A stretch of DNA of 64,000 nt from Paenibacillus uliginis N3/975. GTDB lineage: Bacteria > Bacillota > Bacilli > Paenibacillales > Paenibacillaceae. The notes under the pieces were generated by a model. That model was not told the origin of the DNA. It worked only from the letters and a program-made list of their open reading frames with translations, and ran no database searches. Every line of letters starts with the position of its first letter. The stretch's first letter is position 1. Positions 27,430-35,532 of this stretch are shown piece after piece. The DNA lies in assembly GCF_900177425.1 (NCBI RefSeq), contig NZ_LT840184.1, positions 5,125,705 to 5,189,704 on the forward strand, given 5' to 3'. The position numbers and the translations under genes were made by a program.

Positions 27430-27725
27430 TTATTCACCGCCTGTTGGCTCATATTTAGTTGAAGGGCGACTTCGGATTCGGTCTGATCTTGTATATAAAG
27501 TTTATAGATAATCAACTTGCCTTGAGGAGGTAGTGTATTGATGAGTTGTTCAATCATCATTCGATTCTCGGAGCCATCTGTAAAAGAGACATCCGTTCGC
27601 ATATATTCTAAATCATAGAAGGAATACTCTCGTTTTCTAATCGTTTTGGCACGATATTGAATTCTCCAGCCAATACGGTCAACCTGGACCTTAAGACGTT
27701 CGTAGGCTGTCTGCTGTTTATCCAT
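27381..27725 (-). CDS. Sigma-70 region 4-like protein
   Basis: 114 residues from ATG 27725 (AGAGGTGAT upstream). The C-terminal half is a region 4 helix-turn-helix: LPPQGKLIIYKLYI, then ESEVALQLNMSQQAVNKWKR. No region 2 is present in this polypeptide; the overlapping downstream gene supplies a region 2-like domain. Length and layout resemble Tn916 orf7-type or SigO-type partial sigma factors. Targets are unknown. The pair lies just beyond the peptide-signalling cluster. Confidence 0.65.
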   Translation of the reverse strand: MDKQQTAYERLKVQVDRIGWRIQYRAKTIRKREYSFYDLEYMRTDVSFTDGSENRMMIEQLINTLPPQGKLIIYKLYIQDQTESEVALQLNMSQQAVNKWKRKMIEQLSQTVSS

Positions 27726-27824
27726 TGTACAATCACCTCTGTTTGGATTCATTTTTATATAAGATGAATTAAGATTCTTAGCCTAAGCATCACTATGAAT
27801 GCAGATTATTCTTCCAATCGCTGT

Positions 27825-27985
27825 TGCCCCCGGATTTCTTTTATAAGTTTATTCAATCGTTGAAATCCGGGGACAGCTTATGCTTCCGATGCGAGCTTTC
27901 CTGTGGAAAGCTTTCGGGCGACCACTAACGTTTCTCCAGAATAATTCCGCCTTCTCCGTTGAAGTTTCTATTTCGGTTAATTCAA
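27825..27985. repeat. Structured extragenic element (two hairpins)
   Basis: Within the 520-bp gap before the DUF4127 gene lies an 11-bp perfect inverted repeat (CCCCGGATTTC / GAAATCCGGGG, 23-nt loop), then about 30 bp further a second one (AGCTTTCC TGT GGAAAGCT). The block ends with a pyrimidine-rich segment. It is GC-richer than its surroundings and looks like an inserted repetitive or RNA-structured element. I believe similar sequences recur in Paenibacillus genomes, but this was not checked. Confidence 0.45.
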
Positions 27986-28248
27986 TCTTATTAGACTAAC
28001 CACAACAAAATGAGAACACCCGTTCTTATTAATTAACAATATACCACTATTTACTATTGGATTTCCACAGGAATTACTGATTTTAAAAAAATTCATCCTA
28101 ACGGTTGTAATTTGTATATATGAATTACCTATATAGGTGAAGGCACCCGCAATAAAGAATAAAATGAACTTGGGAAGAGGTTCATTTTGATTTCTTCACT
28201 TCCCTTTTGCATGTAGCCTATCAATAAATGATAAAGGGAGATGTTTAT

Positions 28249-29949
28249 ATGAAAAAAGTACTGTATGTGCCATTAGATGATCGTCCGGTGAACCTGGATG
28301 ATGTTATTGTTCAAGGAAGATCCGCCGGAATCGAGGTTATTACGCCTTGCATTAGCGATATTACTAACCGTTTGGATTCACAAAAAACAGCATCATGCTC
28401 CATTCTGGAAAGCACTTCTTCACCGATCTTTGGAAACATGCCGAACATCCGCCAATTTATTCTCGATCACGCAGACTCTGTAGATGGCTTCATTATTTCG
28501 GCAGACATGCTTGCTTACGGAGGATTAATCGGAAGCAGACGTCTGCGGAGCAGCGGGAGCGGAAGTTATCCCAACTACGATCCTTCCACAACAAATTTAT
28601 TGGACGCTATTCGTCTGGTTAAAGAATCCTGTCCGAGTAAACCGGTCTATGTTCTGGATACGATTATGCGTCTGGCTACAACCACTTATGTTGAAGGTGT
28701 ATTTCAGAACGCTTATGATGAATCCCGCAGCTTCATGAAACAACCACGTAAAGAAGTGTGTGATTTCAACGGAATTTTGAATGGCTATGACATAAAACCG
28801 GACGGCACTCCATACGAAAGCACAACCACCTTCAACAAAGAGCATTATTATGAAGCTCGTCGCCACAAATTCAAATCGAACTATTACATCCTGGATAAGC
28901 TTGCTCGATTAGGTTATATTGATTTTCTTGCGATTGGTGTCGATGACTCCTCTACGCAAGGCGTTCAGGCCAACGAAATCACCTTTGTGGAGGGCTATAT
29001 TACAGCTTGTCTGGGGGGAACGGACGGACAAAATCCTGACCGTGTTGTCATTCTTCCTGACGCGGACGGCCTCGGCCATTCACTCATGGCCCGAATGGCC
29101 AATCATCTATTATGCATATCAGCTAAACCGAGATATACGGTGCAATACTTCGGACCACATGGTTCCACAATCATTAACCCTTACGAATATATGAGTGTGC
29201 ATGAAAATATCAGCCATCACGTGGATATTGTAGGCGGCCAGCTGGTTAGTGATTGCCCTGATGTGGAGATCATTGCGGTTACAGACGTTAATCAGGTATC
29301 CAGTGCGGTAAGTCGAATTGAATCCAATGCCTCGAACCGTGTTCCGACTGTCGTCATTGATTTCGTCGCCGGAGGTGCCGCGAACTCAGCGGTTACAGAG
29401 GCGCTGCTCAGCAGTCCATCCACAGGACAAATTCTCGGATACAGTGGATGGAATACAGCCGGCAATAAGATCGGAATTGCGATCGGGATGGGGCAAGCCC
29501 GGTATGCGTACCTGACTACAGAAACACACTCCGCAGCCCTTGATGCGGCGGTAAACGCACACGGTTCGCTTTTGTTCAAGCGATTCTTGAAAGACTACTA
29601 TTATAAGACGTTGACCATTGGAGAGATTCGGCAGTATTCCAGAGCCAATACTCTATATACGAACATTCCATACTCTGATGCGAATTTTCTGCTCTTCAAT
29701 TCAGAGAGCGATTATAATTATGTGCTTAACGTCTTACAGGATCGAATGCAGACACACACAGGTACCCTTGCCTGCAAAAACGCCTTCCAAATTGGTCAGT
29801 CTCCTGCCTCATGCAGTATCCGCCAAATCTGCGGGGGGACATGGTCCTATGCGGAATATGCCAGTGCCTCAACCGCATTTGAGAACCCGAACTATATCTG
29901 GCATCGGGCTTTCGAGATTACTGTGAACCCTGAGGTTACATTGTCCTGA
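28249..29949 (+). CDS. DUF4127 family protein
   Basis: 566 residues from ATG 28249 (MKKVLYVPLDDRPVNLDDV). The opening YVPLDDRPVN is the signature of the DUF4127 family, whose function is unknown. Other conserved blocks are ISADMLAYGGLIGSR, AIGVDDSSTQG, LPDADGLGHSLMAR and YSGWNTAGNKIG. No signal peptide is seen, so it is probably cytoplasmic. The conserved acidic and histidine positions suggest a metal-dependent enzyme, but this is inference. It appears monocistronic. Confidence 0.85.
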   Translation: MKKVLYVPLDDRPVNLDDVIVQGRSAGIEVITPCISDITNRLDSQKTASCSILESTSSPIFGNMPNIRQFILDHADSVDGFIISADMLAYGGLIGSRRLRSSGSGSYPNYDPSTTNLLDAIRLVKESCPSKPVYVLDTIMRLATTTYVEGVFQNAYDESRSFMKQPRKEVCDFNGILNGYDIKPDGTPYESTTTFNKEHYYEARRHKFKSNYYILDKLARLGYIDFLAIGVDDSSTQGVQANEITFVEGYITACLGGTDGQNPDRVVILPDADGLGHSLMARMANHLLCISAKPRYTVQYFGPHGSTIINPYEYMSVHENISHHVDIVGGQLVSDCPDVEIIAVTDVNQVSSAVSRIESNASNRVPTVVIDFVAGGAANSAVTEALLSSPSTGQILGYSGWNTAGNKIGIAIGMGQARYAYLTTETHSAALDAAVNAHGSLLFKRFLKDYYYKTLTIGEIRQYSRANTLYTNIPYSDANFLLFNSESDYNYVLNVLQDRMQTHTGTLACKNAFQIGQSPASCSIRQICGGTWSYAEYASASTAFENPNYIWHRAFEITVNPEVTLS

Positions 29950-30004
29950 TCTGGTCGGCCGACGTCATGCGACGCCGCACCACGCTCTGGATGACTTGCG
30001 CGAT

Positions 30005-30037
30005 ATGATCTATTTCGACGGTATCGAAATAGATCAT
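30005..30037. promoter_or_regulatory. Perfect 14-bp palindrome
   Basis: ATGATCTATTTCGA and its exact reverse complement are separated by five bases (CGGTA). There is no T-run, so it is more likely an operator or mRNA 3' stem than a classic terminator. It lies 55 bp after the DUF4127 stop and 177 bp before the aldo/keto reductase. Confidence 0.45.
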
Positions 30038-30213
30038 TCGTATAATCCACCTATGCTTGGACCAGCGCAGGCAGATTGGTTATACTGGGGTTATCTAAGG
30101 ATAGCAGACTCTTAGTCACCCTTCGTTCAGATAACCTATAATCCAAGTGGTAAACAGGGACGGAGCGTTGGTTCTATGAGTCTGGTATCACTCTCACTAA
30201 AGGAGCGGATATT

Positions 30214-31191
30214 ATGCAATATCGCCGTCTTGGGCAGAGCGGACTCCTAGTCTCTCAATTGGGGCTCGGCACCAATGCTTTTGGCAAACGGGCTGACCAG
30301 GAAACGTCCAACCGTATTCTCCATCACGCGCTAGATCATGGCATTAATTTTATCGATACGGCCAACATTTACGCTAATACTGAATCGGAGCGGATCATTG
30401 GGGAAGCGCTGGCTAGCAGACGCCATAACGCCGTACTGGCAACAAAGGCCGGACTTCCAAGAGCTGACGGACCGAACGAACGGGGTTCATCGCGCTACCA
30501 TCTCATGCAGGAGCTGGAGCACAGCTTACGTCGGTTAAAAACCGATTATGTAGACCTGTATCAAATCCATACATTCGATCCGAACACACCGCTAGAAGAA
30601 ACGCTACGAACGCTCGATGACATGGTCTCTTCCGGAAAAGTGCGGTACGTTGGCGCCTCGAATTATGCTGCATGGGAAATCATGAAAGCGATCGGGATCA
30701 GCGAACGGAATGGTTATATCCGCTACACCTCCACCCAGACCAGCTACTCACTTGCGGACCGTACGCCAGAACTTGAGCTTGTTCCATTATGCTTGGATCA
30801 GGGTGTCGGCATTATTCCGTATTTCCCGCTGGCGGGTGGGATTCTGACCGGGAAATATAACAGCAGCAACGGAGAAGTCCCATCCGGTTCCCGGGCGGAA
30901 ACCGACCCGAACTTCAATCGGTTCCTGGAAAGTAAGAACATCCAGCTTGGAGAGCAGGTAAGCCGTCTGGCTGAAGAGAACGGCCATACACCAAGTGCCC
31001 TTTCGCTGGCTTGGCTCATGAACCGTCCCGCTGTTTCCACGGTTATCGTGGGCGCTACTCGTACCGAACAGCTGGATAGCAATATGCAAAGCCTGGACAT
31101 TCATATCGATCCGGAGCTTGGCAAGAAATTGGATGAAGTAAGTGATCCGTTTGTTCACGGAAAGCCGTTTGCAACGTATCGCTTAGAATAG
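30214..31191 (+). CDS. Aldo/keto reductase
   Basis: 325 residues with the AKR catalytic tetrad in place: Asp and Tyr in FIDTANIYAN, Lys in LATKAG and His in YQIHTFD. The NADPH-binding C-terminal motif reads VIVGATRTEQLDSN. The best match is to YhdN/Gfo-like general stress AKRs of Bacillota. The start is ATG 30214 with AAAGGAG. An inverted GGTTATCT/AGATAACC pair upstream (30089-30135) may be regulatory. Confidence 0.92.
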   Translation: MQYRRLGQSGLLVSQLGLGTNAFGKRADQETSNRILHHALDHGINFIDTANIYANTESERIIGEALASRRHNAVLATKAGLPRADGPNERGSSRYHLMQELEHSLRRLKTDYVDLYQIHTFDPNTPLEETLRTLDDMVSSGKVRYVGASNYAAWEIMKAIGISERNGYIRYTSTQTSYSLADRTPELELVPLCLDQGVGIIPYFPLAGGILTGKYNSSNGEVPSGSRAETDPNFNRFLESKNIQLGEQVSRLAEENGHTPSALSLAWLMNRPAVSTVIVGATRTEQLDSNMQSLDIHIDPELGKKLDEVSDPFVHGKPFATYRLE

Positions 31192-31210
31192 ATAAATAGG
31201 TTCACAATGC

Positions 31211-31254
31211 AAAAAGATGACTTCCGGATTGCTCCGTAGGAAGTCATCTTTTTT
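31211..31254. terminator. Bidirectional terminator
   Basis: A 14-bp stem AAAAGATGACTTCC / GGAAGTCATCTTTT with T's after and A's before, located between the convergent aldo/keto reductase and SGNH hydrolase genes. Confidence 0.9.
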
Positions 31255-31260
31255 ATGTCT

Positions 31261-32379
31261 TTATGTTTGATCAGCGCTCGCAAGAACCTGCTTGAAGATC
31301 GGTTCAAGATAATCCGCCATCATCATGAAGCCGAGGTCCGTCGGATGAACGCCATCTACCGTGGCCTCACCCGGATGGCTACCCAGCAGGTTGGTTCCAT
31401 CAACAAAGGTAAGTCTGTGGTCACCCGCATCCGTCAGACTCTGTATCAGATCAGCTTGGAAATCCCTTCGCTCCAGCCGCTCCTGAACAAGCTCCGGCTT
31501 AAACCTTTCTGCACCGTATGGAAATCTTGAGACGAGAATAATCGGCACATCCGGATGAGCTTCACGGTAAATTCGGATAAATGCAGGCAGAGTTTTCTTG
31601 TACTGTTCCGTGCCACAGGAATTCGCTTCATAATCAATGACCAGACAGGCTGGATTATCAATCTGCGCTATGAGATGTGCAAGCTCAGGCTCACCCTTCC
31701 CGTTTCCGGAAAAGCCTAGATTGATGAATTCTCTATTGATTCTACGGCTCAAAATATTCGTATAGGACATGCCTGGACGTGCCGCGCATCCGCCTTGTGT
31801 AATCGAGGTGCCGTAAAGGATAATTCTTTTGTCCGAATCATAGGATTCCGGTGAAGAGATTTCCGCTTCTGAATCTAGACCAATCCACATCTCTTTTACC
31901 CCTTGATAGAGCGGCAAATTCAGCATGTAGGAGCGCCATTCCCTGTTCTCATTAACGAATAGCCGACTCTCATATTCCAGTTGCCCTGGCGTGAAGTTCG
32001 CAGTACCCGCGAATAACCAGTTACCCGGCCCGCCTGTGTAAGCGTCTACACCACATTCCCCAGTCGGGGGCATATGATACATACCAGATCCCGCTGTTAA
32101 GCGAACCCGAACAGATATGTATCGTGAATTGGTACGGAACCGAATTTGTCCACCTGACGTACAGTTAGCTAAAATATCGACAGCAGACGGTATCGGATAA
32201 TCCGGCACTGCCGGAAGTCTCCGGTAGAGACGATTACTTTCAAACCAGGCAAGACCGGATACCCGGAATGGCTCATCGAGCGGAGAATGCCACGTCAGTT
32301 CATCTGTCACAACGTTCTGGGCCTTCATATTTTGATCTAATTGATGTGGGGATACTTCTTCCCGATTGTGCTTCTCCAT
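31261..32379 (-). CDS. SGNH/GDSL-type esterase
   Basis: 372 residues. The N-terminal 165 residues form a beta-rich accessory domain. The catalytic SGNH domain follows: block I YGTSITQGG (nucleophile Ser), block II NLGFSGNGKGEP (Gly), block III DYEANS (Asn), and block V DGVHPTDLG (Asp/His). It resembles two-domain acyl-esterases acting on polysaccharide or small acyl esters. There is no signal peptide. ATG 32379 has GGAGGCG upstream. Confidence 0.88.
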   Translation of the reverse strand: MEKHNREEVSPHQLDQNMKAQNVVTDELTWHSPLDEPFRVSGLAWFESNRLYRRLPAVPDYPIPSAVDILANCTSGGQIRFRTNSRYISVRVRLTAGSGMYHMPPTGECGVDAYTGGPGNWLFAGTANFTPGQLEYESRLFVNENREWRSYMLNLPLYQGVKEMWIGLDSEAEISSPESYDSDKRIILYGTSITQGGCAARPGMSYTNILSRRINREFINLGFSGNGKGEPELAHLIAQIDNPACLVIDYEANSCGTEQYKKTLPAFIRIYREAHPDVPIILVSRFPYGAERFKPELVQERLERRDFQADLIQSLTDAGDHRLTFVDGTNLLGSHPGEATVDGVHPTDLGFMMMADYLEPIFKQVLASADQT

Positions 32380-32463
32380 TACATTTCGCCTCCAAATGGA
32401 TAGGTATGTTTTGGCATCCCCAGTCTAATCGTATCTCCAGCATTTGTAAACAAGAATCTACTA

Positions 32464-33036
32464 TTACTTCTCTTCATACTCTTGTTTCAAAATGCTGTAA
32501 ATCTCCAGATCAACAATTCCTTTTCCTGACCATAAGGAAGCTTGTCTTAACATGCCCTCTTTCGTGAAGCCGTTCTTTAACAATACCTCTTTGGAAGCTT
32601 CATTGGGCGGCATCACCTCAGCGTGAATCCGATTGACCTGTACCTCTTCGAACAAATACCGAAGCAGCATCGCAACTGCGTTCGTAGCTATCCCTTGTCC
32701 CCAATTACACTCCGCCAAAAAGTAACCGATGGTCACCATATTCACTTTTTGATTAAAGTCAGAAGCTTCAATAATGCCAACCAGCCGCTCAGGTTTTTGA
32801 TTGCTGAATATACCCCATTTAACTCTCGTTCTCTTGTTATAATCCCTTTCAAAATGTCCGATCATCGACTTCACGGTGTTTTTGTTATGTTTAGGAATGA
32901 TGCCGCAATATTCAAACACACGGTCATTATTATAAATTTCGTAAACCTCATCAAGATGACTCACGTCAATCTTCTTCAATATAAACTCATCCGATTTTAT
33001 CGTAGGAAATTGCCCGAACACGGCCTCGATATCCAT
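32464..33036 (-). CDS. GNAT-family N-acetyltransferase (RimJ/RimL type)
   Basis: 190 residues with a GNAT fold: VTIGYFLAECNWGQGIATNA carries the acetyl-CoA loop, and NRIHAEVMPPNEASKEVLLK the C-terminal motif. Closest in style to ribosomal-protein or small-molecule acetyltransferases of the RimJ group. The acceptor is unknown. The upstream region carries the MITE-like element at 33079-33250. Confidence 0.88.
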   Translation of the reverse strand: MDIEAVFGQFPTIKSDEFILKKIDVSHLDEVYEIYNNDRVFEYCGIIPKHNKNTVKSMIGHFERDYNKRTRVKWGIFSNQKPERLVGIIEASDFNQKVNMVTIGYFLAECNWGQGIATNAVAMLLRYLFEEVQVNRIHAEVMPPNEASKEVLLKNGFTKEGMLRQASLWSGKGIVDLEIYSILKQEYEEK

Positions 33037-33078
33037 TGTTTATCCCCTCTCTGCCAAGATTCTCTTCTTAAATAATGC

Positions 33079-33250
33079 GTGTTCAAAAAGGTCGGTTTTC
33101 AGCACCGAGAAGGTTGGATAAAGCTAGGGACTAAGGAGCGGAGCGTACGTTTTGGGTACGTGAGCACCGGAAGGACCGGCTGAATTCAAGATTCGATGAC
33201 GAGCCCACTTCCTGATTCACTTCGTGATCAAAAGCGGACTTTTTGAACAA
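33079..33250. mobile_element. MITE-like extragenic element
   Basis: About 170 bp bounded by inverted ends: the left reads GTGTTCAAAAAGGTCGG, the right (reverse complement) GTTGTTCAAAAAGTCCGC. It has no coding capacity and is GC-richer inside than the flanks. It sits between the AraC-type gene 3' end and the GNAT gene 5' end and supplies the last codons and stop of the AraC-type gene. I recall similar sequences repeated in Paenibacillus genomes; copy number was not checked. Confidence 0.65.
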
Positions 33251-34158
33251 CCTCTAATAGGGATGTAAAGTTCAACCTTGCACTTCCCTTCCTGATCGTT
33301 CGCAGGATCATTCATACAGAACTCAAGGCATGGTCTATCGTCAGAGTCATACTCGCTGTTCGGCAGCCACTGATCAAACAAGCTTTGGTACGCGATAGCC
33401 AGCTTGTCGACCGTATCGTAGAAGTTATATAAGGCATACGTTCCGCCGCTCAGCGTCTTAAACTGAACCACATCTGTATTCTTTTTAACAAAATCCTCTG
33501 GCAGCGTGATACAAGCATCGTACCTGCACTCGGATTCTTCCACCGTGGCAGGATCATCTAGCGAAATACCGATAAAATACTGACTCATTGGGGTAAGCTG
33601 ATGCTCATTGGCCCACTTCCCTAATACGCTCCATGCCAGATGGGTGTCCAAATAGCTGCCGATATGTCTGACATATGCAACCTCGTATGCAGGAAGCTCC
33701 TTAATCGTAACGTTCATATCCCATATCCTCCTCAGAAAATGACTTATTTTTCTGTGTTCATCGTAATTCAGAGGATGGAATAACTCTTTCTCATTATTGC
33801 TAACTATCAATGAAATATTGCTATTATTGCTCCCGCTTGCTCTAACTTCACTGGGCGTCCGATTATAAAACTTCTTAAATGCCGTGTTAAAAGTTGTTAC
33901 CGACTCAAACCCACAAAGCTGTGAGATGTCCAAAATTGTCCGGTCACTATCTGTTAAGTACTGTATCGAATTGTGCAGACGAACCTGATTCACATATGCG
34001 ATGGGGGTTACGCCCACGATCGACGTAAATATTCGGCTAAAATGAAACTTCGAAAAATTAGAATGTTCCGCCAGCTCCTCCAACGTAATTCGTTCGGAAC
34101 TGTTGTCCTTGATATACTGAATGACCGCATTCATTCTTTTGACGTATTCGTTGTTCAT
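33217..34158 (-). CDS. AraC-type regulator with GyrI-like effector domain, 3' end altered
   Basis: 313 residues. N-terminal AraC-type double HTH (about 1-110; ITLEELAEHSNFSKFHFSRI and LDISQLCGFESVTTFNTAF), then a GyrI-like/SOUL-type small-molecule domain (about 150-300). The native protein seems to reach VELYIPIR; the final residues GCSKSPLLITK and the stop are encoded by the inverted end of the MITE-like element. The fold should survive because the effector domain is complete. The ligand is unknown. Confidence 0.88.
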   Translation of the reverse strand: MNNEYVKRMNAVIQYIKDNSSERITLEELAEHSNFSKFHFSRIFTSIVGVTPIAYVNQVRLHNSIQYLTDSDRTILDISQLCGFESVTTFNTAFKKFYNRTPSEVRASGSNNSNISLIVSNNEKELFHPLNYDEHRKISHFLRRIWDMNVTIKELPAYEVAYVRHIGSYLDTHLAWSVLGKWANEHQLTPMSQYFIGISLDDPATVEESECRYDACITLPEDFVKKNTDVVQFKTLSGGTYALYNFYDTVDKLAIAYQSLFDQWLPNSEYDSDDRPCLEFCMNDPANDQEGKCKVELYIPIRGCSKSPLLITK

Positions 34159-34255
34159 TTGAGGTGTTTCCTTTACGGTTTTTCTGGTCTATCTTTATTT
34201 GAATTATACTTTAATGCAGTAATATTATGGAATATGCTATAGCTTTGAGCCAAAA

Positions 34256-34286
34256 GAAAAAGCGCCGGTAATTGGCGCTTTTCTTT
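34256..34286 (-). terminator. Terminator of the HAD phosphatase gene
   Basis: A stem AAAAGCGCC / GGCGCTTTT with A/T-rich flanks, in the gap after the HAD gene on the minus strand. Confidence 0.8.
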
Positions 34287-34328
34287 AAATGATCAGTATT
34301 CTACTGACTCATATTTATTTGGTTTCCA

Positions 34329-34991
34329 CTACATGGCTGTATCGTTATCTATATGTTTAATGACCTCGGCTAAACTCATTTCACCCATAGAATTAATTCT
34401 TAAATGATATTTCTCGAAGCTAATCTCCTTGGTCACTTCATTAGGCACGATAACACATTTCATGCCCGCTGCGATTGCGGCTTTTGCCCCGTTGGCCGAA
34501 TCCTCAAAAGCTACAGCTTCGCTCCCTTTAACATTCAAAGCCTCAAGAGCGTTTATGTACAGCGTCGGGTCGGGCTTCACTTTTTCAACTTCGTCTCCCG
34601 TCTTGATCGTATCAAAGAAGTCAATGATCTGAAGTTTTGTCAGGAACCCTTCAACCCACTCCCTGTTGGAACTTGAAGCCAGACCTATTTTGAGCCCCAT
34701 CTCTTTCGCTGCTGACAAGTAGTCCTTAACGCCTTCTCTGATTTCCAGCAGATCCACCTCGGATCTGTGGTTTTCCTTCGCTAAATTCATAATCGTTTCG
34801 ATGCTTTCCAGACCTAACTTCTCTTCAATGAATTCATGAATCGCTTTATCATGCGTACCTACACATTTCGTAAATACCTCCATCGGAAAATCCAAGTCAT
34901 AGTCTCGAAGCACATCTTTAAACGCATTGTACCATACGGTTTCCGTATCGATGATCAATCCATCAAAGTCAAAAACAATTGCCTTTATCAT
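34329..34991 (-). CDS. HAD-family phosphatase (beta-phosphoglucomutase-like)
   Basis: 220 residues with the HAD motifs: I VFDFDGLIIDTE (nucleophile Asp), II GLASSS, III KPDPTLY (Lys) and IV AFEDSANG. The alpha-helical cap between residues 15 and 85 makes it subfamily I, as in sugar-phosphate phosphatases and beta-phosphoglucomutase. No sugar gene is adjacent, so the substrate is open. ATG 34991 has AAGGAGG. Confidence 0.9.
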   Translation of the reverse strand: MIKAIVFDFDGLIIDTETVWYNAFKDVLRDYDLDFPMEVFTKCVGTHDKAIHEFIEEKLGLESIETIMNLAKENHRSEVDLLEIREGVKDYLSAAKEMGLKIGLASSSNREWVEGFLTKLQIIDFFDTIKTGDEVEKVKPDPTLYINALEALNVKGSEAVAFEDSANGAKAAIAAGMKCVIVPNEVTKEISFEKYHLRINSMGEMSLAEVIKHIDNDTAM

Positions 34992-35132
34992 TTTATCCTC
35001 CTTGATAGCCGCATGTGAATGCCCTAAAATGCCTCAGGCCTCCCCCCACATTGTCTGCTGTTCACACCCTAGTGTCAATATCTAGTGGCTATTTATAGTG
35101 AAATTATAGATTGGGATAGATTTTTCCAACGC

Positions 35133-35169
35133 CAAATAGTCCCATTCTCTCACAAGATAGGGACTATTT
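35133..35169. terminator. Hairpin with AAATAGTCCC arms
   Basis: AAATAGTCCC / GGGACTATTT, a perfect 10-bp stem with a 16-nt loop, between the small CC-repeat gene and the HAD gene. It may terminate the minus-strand transcript of the CC-repeat protein. Confidence 0.55.
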
Positions 35170-35268
35170 GATGTTGCACACGAGGATGTCCACCCGCGCA
35201 TATATAAATTCCAAAAACACTTGGTTTTTTTCTATAGAATATTTGGTATCATCTAGTTCGCGTTATCC

Positions 35269-35406
35269 TTATCCTGCTTTGCAGCAACCTGATTCACTCT
35301 TGCTCTCTTCGCTCTTGCTTGTTTTGCAGCAGGATTTTGTTTCAGCAGGAGTATCCATAACTATAGGATCTTCGGTTTTTGTTTTACAGCAGCTACTCTT
35401 CTCCAT
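35269..35406 (-). CDS. Small CC-repeat (cysteine-rich) protein
   Basis: A 45-residue ORF with a strong ribosome site (AGGAGAGGAGGTGAG) before ATG 35406. It contains three Cys-Cys-Lys units, SCCKTK near the start, SCCKTS in the middle and GCCKAG at the end, in a Lys/Ser/Glu-rich background. Six cysteines in 45 residues point to metal binding or disulfides. There is no signal peptide or membrane segment. It lies 127 bp downstream of the HPP-like membrane gene on the same strand. I do not recognise the family. Confidence 0.65.
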   Translation of the reverse strand: MEKSSCCKTKTEDPIVMDTPAETKSCCKTSKSEESKSESGCCKAG

Positions 35407-35532
35407 ATGTCTCACCTCCTCTCCTTAACATGATGTCATTCATAATAAACATGATGCAGCACTCCCCGTGCGCGGCGGTACGGCGTCGCATGACGGTGGT
35501 CGTCCCCTATGATGACCTATGTGATACTGCAA

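Noticed and set aside
35168..35428. An 86-codon plus-strand frame covering the CC-repeat region
   Set aside because: It is the complement of the minus-strand CC-repeat ORF, which has a far better ribosome site and protein-like pattern.
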